Shown: one piece after another, positions 1-8,713 of the stretch
Position numbering within the stretch: the first letter of the stretch is position 1
How the letters are laid out: each line of letters starts with the position of its first letter
Source: Gammaproteobacteria bacterium
Lineage (GTDB): Bacteria; Pseudomonadota; Gammaproteobacteria; UBA9214
NCBI GenBank assembly: GCA_020027635.1
Contig: JAHKKL010000032.1
Coordinates: 1-10,874, forward strand
DNA: 10,874 bases
Direction of reading: 5' to 3'
Program-made: the position numbers and the translations under genes
The notes under the pieces: generated by a model
The model's database searches: none
Told to the model about the DNA's origin: nothing
The model's input: only the letters and a program-made list of their open reading frames with translations

Positions 1-3000
1 ACTACCGTCGGTGATGCATCATCGAGGTGCAGGGGCATCGATGCATGGATCTGGTCGGCTGACCCGAACGGACCGAAACGGGCCAGGATATCGTTGAAGG
101 TTGTCGCCGGCAGCAGGGGCTGCGGCAGCAAGGCCGGGTCCGTATCGGAAATATTCACATTGACCGAGACACCCGTCGAACCGCTTACGATGTCATTGCT
201 GGCCAACAGGCTCAGGCCACCCTGGTACGAAGGAAATAGCGAAAAGGAACGTTCCAGATCGATATTGCCGCCATGCGCAACGACGCTGAGGTCACCTGGA
301 TAGATACTGAGCCCACTACCCGCAATCGAGTTGAAGAACAGGTTGGTCGAGTCCTTGAGTACGCCGCTGTTGTTCGACAGCACGATATCACCGGACAGGG
401 CGGTCAATTCCACGCCACTCGGTAACGAGCCGTTGCTACCCGCCGAATAGGTAAAGAAGAAGTTATTGCTCAAGTCGAAGGGGTCAATCTTCACCGGCAC
501 CACAAACGGGTTGATGACCCCGTCCAGTCCGATGCCGCTGGCGGCCGTCACCGTCATGCGGCTGTCACCCAGCGCGAGTACCGGGTACAGGGCATGATTA
601 TGTCCGGCCAGTATTCCCCCGCCGACACTGATCGACCCTGTACCCTGCTCGACGTAGTAGACACCGCCGCGGATATTATCTCCCGCCCGCACGTCGAGAT
701 CGCCGCCACCGGCGACCTCGACGCGGTTGTCGAGAAAATCGATCGGGTCGGCCGGATTCACCGCGCCTACCTGTTTGCCGGTGGTGGGGATCATCACCGA
801 CAGGTCGTTGATGTCGCCGCCGGCGCGGATGCTCACGTTGCCGCCGCCCAGCGCGCCCACGTTCTGCCGAAATGCGGTGTTCAGCGACAGGTAGGCCGGT
901 TGATCGAGCGCGATACCCCAGGCCGTGGGGAGATTAAGTTCATCGGTAGTGGTGTTATCGCGTGTCCAGTTGCCGGTCCGCACCAGCCACTCGGTGAAGA
1001 ACTGATCGGTCACCGCGCCCTGGATATCGCCACCGGCGCGCAGGCGTATATCGCCGCCATCGATCGGATATTCGGCGTAGAACCAATCATGCACGAGATC
1101 ATCGACCAGCGAACCGTAACGGTTCCCATCATCCGGCCGGCCGGCCGTGTAGATCGCCGCGGTGTCGTCCGCCAGCCGGATATCGCCGCCGGCGGCAATC
1201 TCGATATCCCCGGTGCCGGTGCGCACGTGCACGCCGCTCGCCAGGTTGACATCGCCGTCCCTCCCGCTCGCCAGCGGGTCGGCGCCGGCCACCAGCCGGT
1301 AGGACCAGGACTCGCCGCTTTGCAGGTAATCGCGGATGTCGAAACGGGTATCGGGCGCAAACGCGTCGCTGAGGGAGTGATCGATGTTGAGATCATCCCG
1401 TGCACGCAGCGTCAACACGCCCGGCCGGCCATCATAGTGCCAGTCGACCAGATCCCACGGAGCAGCGAGGGTCATACCGGCATCGCTGCGCACTTCGACG
1501 CCGGGCAGGACACGCGCACCCCCGCCGAGTCGCGCTTCGATCGCACCGGCAAACGGCATGAAGGCATCGGTATCCGCCTTGATTGCCGCAATGGCGGCAG
1601 CGGTAATCTGGCCGGCAGAGGCGAATCCGGCCACATCGTAGACCCGCGCGGCTTCCACGTTGACGGCGCGCGCTCCGGGAATGACCCCGGCGATCGAACC
1701 GACGGCGACGTCGTCATCCTGGCCGTCACCATCGCGGTCCAGACGCCGGGTACGCAACGCGACCGTGCCCTGTTGACCTTGCGGACCGCCGCGGACATCG
1801 ACAGCGGCTCCCGGGGTGAAGCGGATTTCGCCATTACTGCTGGCGAGCCGGACCTCGCCACCCGCACCATCCGTCCCGGTGGCGCTGGCCCTCAGCGCCG
1901 CCGGCGCCCTCAGGGACACATCCGCGCTCGCCTGCAGGAGTATGCGGCCGCCGTCCGGGCCGGAAGCGTTCAAGGTGCCCGCCACGTCAATGGCGCCCTG
2001 GTCCGTGGTGAGCACGATGTTTCGCGCAATGAGGGTGTCGGCGGCCGCCAGCATCAGGTCGCCGCGGCGCTGGCGCATGTCGACTTCTTCGCCGAACCCG
2101 GCAGCGCCGAGTTGTCCGATCAGTGCGGACGCATCACCCAGGGTGGCGGCGTCGAGATCAATACTGCCCCCGGCAAAGTTGCCCTGTGCCCGAGCTGACA
2201 GCGTGCCGTCCAGCAGAATCCGGCCCTGCGCGGCCTCAATCGCCAGACGGCCGGACGCACCGCCCCTGGGCGCGCCGTCCAGTGAGATCCGCGCCTGCGG
2301 TTGCAGCACCACGCTGCCGGCGGCGGCGCGCAGCTCGACCTGCCCGGCCCGAGCCAGGCCGGTTCCCGCACCGAAATCCGTAGCGCGTCCCGAGGCATCG
2401 ATCAGGCTTCCCGGGAGCAGCCGGACATCGTCCGTGGCCCCGGAGCCCGTGGCTTCCAGGGACACCTTACCGGCCGGCAGCTCGATGCGTCCGCCGTGCT
2501 CGATGCGCCCGCCGCGCAGGCTAAGGCGCGCGCCCAGATCCGCCACGTCGGCAAGTTTGGCCGGCTCCGGCAGCATACGTGTGGTGAGCGCATACCCGCC
2601 GGCATCGATGGTGATGTCGGCGCCGCCGCGCCCGGTGATGCGGGTCGCCGCCAGGTCGAGATCACCGGCAACTCGCAGAGTGCTTAGACCTTCGCCGGCA
2701 ATTTCCTCGCTTGCCTGCAAGGCGACACTGGCGAAACCGGCTATGGCGAACTCACCCGCGCCGAGCTCGATGCGGCGGGCATCGACCTGCAGGGCGCCCG
2801 TGCCGGTTGCCGGATCGGCCACGGCGCCGGCGGTGTTGGCAACATGTAGCGCGTCGGCGTGGATCCCCGCGTGAGCATTGCCGTCGCCGAACCCGCCCAG
2901 GCCGGCCGCATCGATCACCAGCCGGTTGAGGTCGAGATCGACAGCGCCGAAAAAATCGACCCGGCCACGGCTGGTGAGCACCAGTTCGTCGACGTCGAGA

Positions 3001-6000
3001 CCGGCCAGGTCGGACGGGCTGAACACCAGCCCGGGTGTGTCTGCGGGCGCCGCTCCGAGGCTGATGCGCTGGGCGCCGAGATTGAGCGACCCCCCCTCCA
3101 TCGCGAAGCGGCCGAGCAGGACGGTAGCGCGTGTCGCATCGGCCAGAATGCTGCCATCGGCGCGCAGGGTCGCGCCGGCCGCGACCGAGAGCTCACCGGT
3201 CTGGCCGGTGGCCGCGCGGCGCACGACCGAGGACTGTTCGCCGGCCGACAGGCGCAGCAGCGCGCCGTCACCCTCGACCCGCAGCGCCTTCACCTGCACG
3301 CCGGCGGCACCGGTCGCGGCGAGTTCGGCGCCCTGCGCCACCGTGATGGCATCACGCGCCGCCAGCAGCAGCTCGGGCGCCGAGAGCCGCACGTTCTCCC
3401 CGATCGCCACCCTGCCTGCCTTCACCTCGATGTGCGTGCCGTCGCCGGCGGCGGTTTCACTGCGCGTGCCGCCGAGCAGCAGACTCTCGACCTCGAGCGC
3501 GTCGAGATCGGCGGCATCGAGTTCCACCACCGGCCCGGCATCCGCCGCCGGCGTACCGGGGGTATTCACCACGGAGAGCGCCTGTGCATCGATATCGACC
3601 CGCCCGCCGCGCCCGAGAGGCTCAGCCGCCGCGGCCAATTGCGCCTCGAGCCGCAACGACTGGCCGGCCGAGATGGACAACTGGCCGGCATCCCCCGGGA
3701 GCAGCGGGGTCGGCAAGCCGGCGGCCTGCGCCCGCCTGACGAAAAAGTCACTGGCAAGGCTTTCCTGGTATTCAGAGTAACGCCTGGCGACGCTGCCGGG
3801 CTGCACCGCGAAACCGGACCAGCGGGAATCGCGCACCCCGGTACCGGCTTCCAGGCGGTAGCCGGCCACGATCGGCGCACCGTCGAGCCGGCTGAGGTCC
3901 TGCCCGGGGAGCAGGTCCCGGGTGCCGACCTGCGGGGTCACCAGCCAGGCGCCCTCGAGCAGCGCGTAATGAGCCGGCAGCAGCGCATACTCACCCGCCG
4001 GCAGGCCCGCGATGCCGGAGAGATAGATGCTGTCGCCGACCGCGAGACCCGAGACCGGGAATTCCAGCGGATCGTAGGGCGCATACGCGGAGCCGAGGCC
4101 GGGCAGGATGGCGAAGGCCTGGTCGGTGGCGAGGAAATCCTGCGAACCGCCGTTGCCCGGTATGAACTCGTAAGCCTGGAGGTCGCCACCGGCGGAGATA
4201 TCGATCACGGCACCTTCCGCCAGGGCGACATCATCGCCGCCGAGCTGGATGCGCTGGTGCGGGGGCGGGGTAAAACTCCGGGTTTCCGGATCGGAATCGA
4301 ACACCAGCAACTGGTTGCCGACGGGATAGATCCAGTCGAGACCGCCCTCGGTGCGCCCGAAGGGGATGATCTGGTCCTTCGCCGAGGTGGAGGTGATGCT
4401 CCCCTCCGTCAGCGTCAGCCTCCCCGCGGCATCCAGCGTGATCGTCCCCAGGGGGGCCTGGATCACGCCAGCTTGCTCGATAGTGGGCGCCTGGAAATGC
4501 ACCTGGCCGCCGGCACTCAATATCGGAGCGGGTGCGCCCCCGGAAGACCGGATGCCGAGCAAGGCATCGGCGTCGCCGGTCAGCGTGATGTCGAAATCGG
4601 TGAGCGTCGACGGATACACTTGGGCCGCCAGCAGGTTCAGCTTGCCGGCGGCGGCCAGCGCACCGGTGTAATCCCGGGCCTTGCCGATGCGCACGCCGCG
4701 CAGGCGCAGATCACCGCGGCTGGCGAGCGTCGTCTCGCCGAAATGCCGAAGGCTCATGCTGCCCACCAGTTCCAGAAAACCGGCATCCACCTCCAGACTC
4801 GCATCGCCGGCCACGGCGGGTGACACGATGGCCGCGTTCCGGCTGGAACCGAGCGCGACAGTGTTCGCGGCGAGGCGCACCCTGCCCTGCGCGCCGGTCT
4901 GTACCGGTTGCCAGTCGAGCACCGGCGCATCGATCACCAGGCGCCGGGCGGGGTCCAGCGTGACGTCTCCCGTGAAACGGACGGCGTCGGTCGAGAGCAG
5001 CGACAGGGCGTCGATGCCGCTGCCCGGAAGCTTCGCCGCGTCCAGATAGGCAAATCCGTTCAGTTCCGTGGGAAGAGCTGCGCCCTGCGCCAGACCCTCG
5101 GGTATTCGTTCGACGCCACCGGCGGCGACGTCGATGATACGCGGTCCTTGCGGAAACGGCGTCTGGCCCTGGCCGATGATATCCGGTTCATTGCGCAGGA
5201 AAGGGTTGAGCTCCACGGTAAGTTCACCGCCGTGGGTCCCCTCTGCCGCGCCCGCGTGTGCCGAGAGCTCGGCATCGAACAGGATGCCTTCGGCGGAGAC
5301 GAGCTGCACCGAGCCGGCGTGGGAACCGACCGTCCGGGGTGCAAGCGCCGTTCCCGGGCCGGTATCCGGAACGACCGGCAGGTCGAGCACGGCCGCGGTG
5401 CCGGAGACATCGAGCGCGGAGGCGCTGTCCGCGATGATAGTGCCCCGGTCCGCGCGCAGCCGGATCGAGCCGCCCGGCAGCACCTCGCCGCGACGCAGGC
5501 CATAAGGATTCCGTTCAGGTACGAAGACACCGGCGGCATCCAGGCGGCTGCCGGCGCTCAGCCAGATGCCCTGGCTGGCGCTGAAGCCCTTGTCATTGGC
5601 GATCGGCGGCGTGACATGCAGGTCGATGTCGCCGCCCGGTGTCCGGATCTGGCCATCGAGAAAAATACTGGTATCGGATGTCAGTGCGACCGTGCCGCGC
5701 GGATCGGTCCGGATCACGGCACCGGACTCGACGCGGACCGCCGCCGGATTATCCACGGGCACGGATCTGGCCAGCGTCAGGTTGATCCCCGCCGGCGTGC
5801 GTTGATTCTCCGGCAGCCGCTCGACATGGCTGAAGCTTTCGATGTCCTCACCCGTACGCCGGGCGAGCGCCGTGTCGTCGAACACACGGGTCACGGTAAC
5901 CGGCTCGACGCGGGCGCCAGCCGTCACCGTGATGCCCTTGGCGTTGGAGGTAAGGTCATACTGGCTGAAGCCGCTGGTCGCGAACAGCCCGGTGGAAAAC

Positions 6001-8681
6001 ATCAGGGGCGCGAGCCCCGTGGTGTCCGCTGCCCGCGGGGCGGACGGGCCAATAACGATTTCGTTGCTGGTGATGCCGAGGCGGCCGGCCGTGCCGGAGG
6101 AAACCCCGGACAGCACACCGTTCAGTTGCATGTTGGAACCGTTCACGCCGGCGGCCGTCAGCGAGAGGTCGCCGCCGGTGCCGTTCTCGATATCAAGCGC
6201 CTGGGTAAGCCACGCGCCGCCGCCGGTGCGGATCGCGCTGCCGGCATCCAGCATGACGTCACCCTGCGCCTTCAGCGTGACGTCACCGCCGTCGATCTCG
6301 AGCGGTGTGGCCCGCGGTGCCGCAGACAGCAGCGAAGAATCATTGACCCACAGACCGGTGGTATCGATGCCGCCACCCGCGCCGAGGTGTATCCCGCCGT
6401 CGAAGGCGGCTCCCGATAAATAGTTCGTGCCGAGGACAACGTCCGCACCGGGCGCCCTGATCGTGCCGGCGACCTCGATCTCACCGCCGGTGAGCCGCAG
6501 CTCGCCACCGGCCGGAACCTGGAAACGGTTCCCGGACTGGATTTCGATGCGGCCGTTGGTGGCGATCCGCAGGTTGCGGATACCGCTGCGGTTCAGATAG
6601 TCCTTGTCCAGCATCAGCGGGGCAACAGTTCCCGGCTGTTCGGGGTCCTCGGGAAAGCCGTCATCGAGTCCCAGGGTTTGCAGGACCTTGCCGTCCCCCA
6701 GCACCACCCGCTGCGTGCTGCCCGGCGAGCGCGCCAGGTCGATTTTCAGGGTGCCGCCGGCGGGGCGATCCCCCGGCAGGCGCTGGCGGATGTCCTCCAG
6801 CGTGTCACCGCGCAAGTCACCGTCCAGCAGGAGCCGGTGAGTCAGGAAGCTCGCGCTGCCCGCGTCCTTGCCTTCCGTGTAACCGGCCTCGTGGCGGCCC
6901 GTACTGAGGGGTCCCGGGATATCGAACACCTGAGTGATACCCCATTTTTTCAGGGTGCGCGATATCGTGCCCAGCAGGCTGTCGGGCACGCGATCCGGTT
7001 CCAGGTCGCCGATATCGATGACCCGGCCGTTCCAGACCACCTGGGTGGTATTGATGATGCCGTCCCGATAGCTGACGGCCCCGCCGGAGAAATCGATGAG
7101 TGCGTCTTCGTTGACGATGACATCGCCCTCGGAGGCCAGGGTGACGGCGCCGCCCTGGCTGGTGCGCTCCCCGACGGTGCGTTCGATGGCAGCCAGCTTG
7201 CCGGAGATGTCGGCGACCGGGGTGCCCTTGCGAATGTCCACCACCACCCGGGCACCGTCCAGCGGACCCCCCTTCTGCAGGGGCGCATCGCGCAATTCAT
7301 AGGAGCGCAGGTCCACCTCGACCAGGTTGCGCTCCATGGGCAGCACCGTGGAGTCCGTCCCGGACACGTCGATGCGGCTGCCGGCCGAGAGCAGCACGCT
7401 GCTGTCGTTGGGGGCCGCGCCCGGTTGCGCGGGATTCTGCGGCGTGCGCGTCGCGGTGAGGGTGACCTCGCCCGCCGGGGCGGCGATGCCGGCGCCGCGC
7501 TTGAGTTCGATGGTGTGCGCCATGGCCTCGACCCGGGAGGGTTCCTGCGCCTGCTCATCGATGGCGGTTTCCGTGCTGTCCAGTTCCGGCAGCACTTCAG
7601 TGACGCTGTCCTCCCCCAGCGTCACCCGGGCGGAGGCGCCCAGGCCGTCACCGCTGTCGCCCGCGCGCGTGGTGCGGGTGGCGGCAAGTGTGTAGCCATC
7701 GTTGGTCTGGCTGACAAGCGCACCCTCGCGCGCGAGCAGGCGAATCGAACCGTTGCTGCGCACCGCGGTGGTCGCCGACACCCGGCCGCCCTGGTTCACC
7801 GCGAAGCCCATCAGGGTGACGTTGCCGCGCGGCGCCGTGATCTTGCCGAGGTTGGTGACATCACCGCCGGTGTTGACTTCCACCAGCAGGCCGCGGATGC
7901 CGTCTTCGCCGCCAGCCTCCTGCAGGTAGACCTTGTCGGTGGCCGCGGCGAGGATGGTTTGTCCCTCGGGCGTGGTGATGGTGCCTTCGTTGACCACGGA
8001 GGGCGCCAGGATCAGGATGCGGCCGCCCGCGGCGCTGTCCAGCTCGGCGCCGGGTTCGATGCGGATGCGGATTTTGGTTTTTTGCCCGTTTTCATCGAGA
8101 ACGAAGTTGCCCTCTGCATCCTTAAGGTACACCTCGCCGCTTCCCTGGAAGGCCGCGCTGCCGTCCTGGTCGATGACCTTGGTGACGCCCCGCTCGAACA
8201 CATCATCGGAGACATCGAGGGTGGAGGCAACCAGCGAATGGGTGTTGACCCGCGCCCCCTCGCCGAACACAAAGCCGTTCTGGTTGATGAGGTAAACCTG
8301 ACCGTTGGCATTGAGGGTGCCGAGGATGCGGCTCGGGTCGGACTGGTGGATCCGGTTCAACGCGATGGACGAAGACGAAGGCTGATGGAAGTTGACCGTG
8401 TTGTCGGCACCGATGTTGAAACTCTTCCAGTTGAGTATCGCCCGGTTGGTTGTCTGGTCGATGTTCAGGGTGTTGCCGGTGATGCTGCGGGTGGCATGGC
8501 CCATGCTCGCCCACGCCTCGGCGGGCACCGGCAGTTCGGCCAACGCCGGTGGCAGGCCGGCCCCGCCGACCAGTGCCGCGCCGATCACCGCCCGAATGGC
8601 GGCTGCCAGGCCGGCCGGCCTCAGTGATAGTGCGGAGGTGCCATGGCCGGTAGTTGGTTTGTTCATGGTTTGCGATTTCAT
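1..8681 (-). CDS. TpsA: giant filamentous-haemagglutinin-family exoprotein (DUF3739 type), C-terminus outside window
   Basis: This is the secreted partner of a two-partner secretion system, a predicted surface beta-helix adhesin or filament. The frame is open from ATG 8681 to base 1, about 2893 codons, with no stop seen. Residues 1-48 form a long signal peptide: an extended n-region, a hydrophobic stretch (AAAIRAVIGAALVGGAGL) and an AxA site (ALA, 46-48). The TPS domain follows at about 49-310, with NANG (124-127), LINQNGFVFG (131-140) and NTHSLVAST. Family-type blocks recognised in the stalk are GDSIYLSG/LLPAHYALLEGAW (about 1550-1580), YSEYQESLASDFFVRRAQ (1635 on), GTGDIEIAAGGDIRL/AIYTAGRPDDG (about 2487-2516) and IPTTGKQVG (about 2631). 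AGGDI-type beta-helix rungs recur, and I noticed no cysteine. The start at 8681 has a better-spaced weak RBS than the in-frame ATG at 8666 (MNKPTT), but 8666 is possible. The gene lies 32 bases after tpsB, so it is probably co-transcribed. The ligand is unknown. Family assignment is firm and rests on remembered family patterns; the adhesin role is inferred. Confidence 0.95.
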   Translation of the reverse strand, partial: MKSQTMNKPTTGHGTSALSLRPAGLAAAIRAVIGAALVGGAGLPPALAELPVPAEAWASMGHATRSITGNTLNIDQTTNRAILNWKSFNIGADNTVNFHQPSSSSIALNRIHQSDPSRILGTLNANGQVYLINQNGFVFGEGARVNTHSLVASTLDVSDDVFERGVTKVIDQDGSAAFQGSGEVYLKDAEGNFVLDENGQKTKIRIRIEPGAELDSAAGGRILILAPSVVNEGTITTPEGQTILAAATDKVYLQEAGGEDGIRGLLVEVNTGGDVTNLGKITAPRGNVTLMGFAVNQGGRVSATTAVRSNGSIRLLAREGALVSQTNDGYTLAATRTTRAGDSGDGLGASARVTLGEDSVTEVLPELDSTETAIDEQAQEPSRVEAMAHTIELKRGAGIAAPAGEVTLTATRTPQNPAQPGAAPNDSSVLLSAGSRIDVSGTDSTVLPMERNLVEVDLRSYELRDAPLQKGGPLDGARVVVDIRKGTPVADISGKLAAIERTVGERTSQGGAVTLASEGDVIVNEDALIDFSGGAVSYRDGIINTTQVVWNGRVIDIGDLEPDRVPDSLLGTISRTLKKWGITQVFDIPGPLSTGRHEAGYTEGKDAGSASFLTHRLLLDGDLRGDTLEDIRQRLPGDRPAGGTLKIDLARSPGSTQRVVLGDGKVLQTLGLDDGFPEDPEQPGTVAPLMLDKDYLNRSGIRNLRIATNGRIEIQSGNRFQVPAGGELRLTGGEIEVAGTIRAPGADVVLGTNYLSGAAFDGGIHLGAGGGIDTTGLWVNDSSLLSAAPRATPLEIDGGDVTLKAQGDVMLDAGSAIRTGGGAWLTQALDIENGTGGDLSLTAAGVNGSNMQLNGVLSGVSSGTAGRLGITSNEIVIGPSAPRAADTTGLAPLMFSTGLFATSGFSQYDLTSNAKGITVTAGARVEPVTVTRVFDDTALARRTGEDIESFSHVERLPENQRTPAGINLTLARSVPVDNPAAVRVESGAVIRTDPRGTVALTSDTSIFLDGQIRTPGGDIDLHVTPPIANDKGFSASQGIWLSAGSRLDAAGVFVPERNPYGLRRGEVLPGGSIRLRADRGTIIADSASALDVSGTAAVLDLPVVPDTGPGTALAPRTVGSHAGSVQLVSAEGILFDAELSAHAGAAEGTHGGELTVELNPFLRNEPDIIGQGQTPFPQGPRIIDVAAGGVERIPEGLAQGAALPTELNGFAYLDAAKLPGSGIDALSLLSTDAVRFTGDVTLDPARRLVIDAPVLDWQPVQTGAQGRVRLAANTVALGSSRNAAIVSPAVAGDASLEVDAGFLELVGSMSLRHFGETTLASRGDLRLRGVRIGKARDYTGALAAAGKLNLLAAQVYPSTLTDFDITLTGDADALLGIRSSGGAPAPILSAGGQVHFQAPTIEQAGVIQAPLGTITLDAAGRLTLTEGSITSTSAKDQIIPFGRTEGGLDWIYPVGNQLLVFDSDPETRSFTPPPHQRIQLGGDDVALAEGAVIDISAGGDLQAYEFIPGNGGSQDFLATDQAFAILPGLGSAYAPYDPLEFPVSGLAVGDSIYLSGIAGLPAGEYALLPAHYALLEGAWLVTPQVGTRDLLPGQDLSRLDGAPIVAGYRLEAGTGVRDSRWSGFAVQPGSVARRYSEYQESLASDFFVRRAQAAGLPTPLLPGDAGQLSISAGQSLRLEAQLAAAAEPLGRGGRVDIDAQALSVVNTPGTPAADAGPVVELDAADLDALEVESLLLGGTRSETAAGDGTHIEVKAGRVAIGENVRLSAPELLLAARDAITVAQGAELAATGAAGVQVKALRVEGDGALLRLSAGEQSSVVRRAATGQTGELSVAAGATLRADGSILADATRATVLLGRFAMEGGSLNLGAQRISLGAAPADTPGLVFSPSDLAGLDVDELVLTSRGRVDFFGAVDLDLNRLVIDAAGLGGFGDGNAHAGIHADALHVANTAGAVADPATGTGALQVDARRIELGAGEFAIAGFASVALQASEEIAGEGLSTLRVAGDLDLAATRITGRGGADITIDAGGYALTTRMLPEPAKLADVADLGARLSLRGGRIEHGGRIELPAGKVSLEATGSGATDDVRLLPGSLIDASGRATDFGAGTGLARAGQVELRAAAGSVVLQPQARISLDGAPRGGASGRLAIEAAQGRILLDGTLSARAQGNFAGGSIDLDAATLGDASALIGQLGAAGFGEEVDMRQRRGDLMLAAADTLIARNIVLTTDQGAIDVAGTLNASGPDGGRILLQASADVSLRAPAALRASATGTDGAGGEVRLASSNGEIRFTPGAAVDVRGGPQGQQGTVALRTRRLDRDGDGQDDDVAVGSIAGVIPGARAVNVEAARVYDVAGFASAGQITAAAIAAIKADTDAFMPFAGAIEARLGGGARVLPGVEVRSDAGMTLAAPWDLVDWHYDGRPGVLTLRARDDLNIDHSLSDAFAPDTRFDIRDYLQSGESWSYRLVAGADPLASGRDGDVNLASGVHVRTGTGDIEIAAGGDIRLADDTAAIYTAGRPDDGNRYGSLVDDLVHDWFYAEYPIDGGDIRLRAGGDIQGAVTDQFFTEWLVRTGNWTRDNTTTDELNLPTAWGIALDQPAYLSLNTAFRQNVGALGGGNVSIRAGGDINDLSVMIPTTGKQVGAVNPADPIDFLDNRVEVAGGGDLDVRAGDNIRGGVYYVEQGTGSISVGGGILAGHNHALYPVLALGDSRMTVTAASGIGLDGVINPFVVPVKIDPFDLSNNFFFTYSAGSNGSLPSGVELTALSGDIVLSNNSGVLKDSTNLFFNSIAGSGLSIYPGDLSVVAHGGNIDLERSFSLFPSYQGGLSLLASNDIVSGSTGVSVNVNISDTDPALLPQPLLPATTFNDILARFGPFGSADQIHASMPLHLDDASPTV

Positions 8682-8690
8682 GTTTGATCA

Positions 8691-8696
8691 CTTGCC
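8691..8696 (-). promoter_or_regulatory. Weak ribosome binding site for tpsA in the tpsB-tpsA gap
   Basis: Read on the minus strand, GGCAAG lies 9 nt before ATG 8681 in the 32-base gap after the tpsB stop (TAG, 8714-8716). It is a poor match to GGAGG, but it is the only purine-rich candidate at a workable distance. It favours 8681 over the alternative in-frame ATG at 8666, which has nothing similar before it. No terminator or promoter is evident in the gap, which supports one tpsBA transcript. Confidence 0.4.
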
Positions 8697-8713
8697 GATC
8701 GTTTCCGAGCGGG

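Noticed and set aside
594..8627. Four long plus-strand open frames (594-2198, 2859-4823, 4908-6419, 6678-8627) opposite tpsA
   Set aside because: All lie in the frame whose codons are the exact complements of tpsA codons. They are open because a GC-rich gene rarely uses TTA, CTA or TCA. Their translations show no recognisable domains, while the minus strand gives a clear family protein.
1..8681. Contact-dependent inhibition (CdiA-type) toxin
   Set aside because: The visible stalk matches DUF3739-type exoproteins rather than CdiA, no VENN or toxin module is seen, and the C-terminus is outside the window, so there is no positive evidence.
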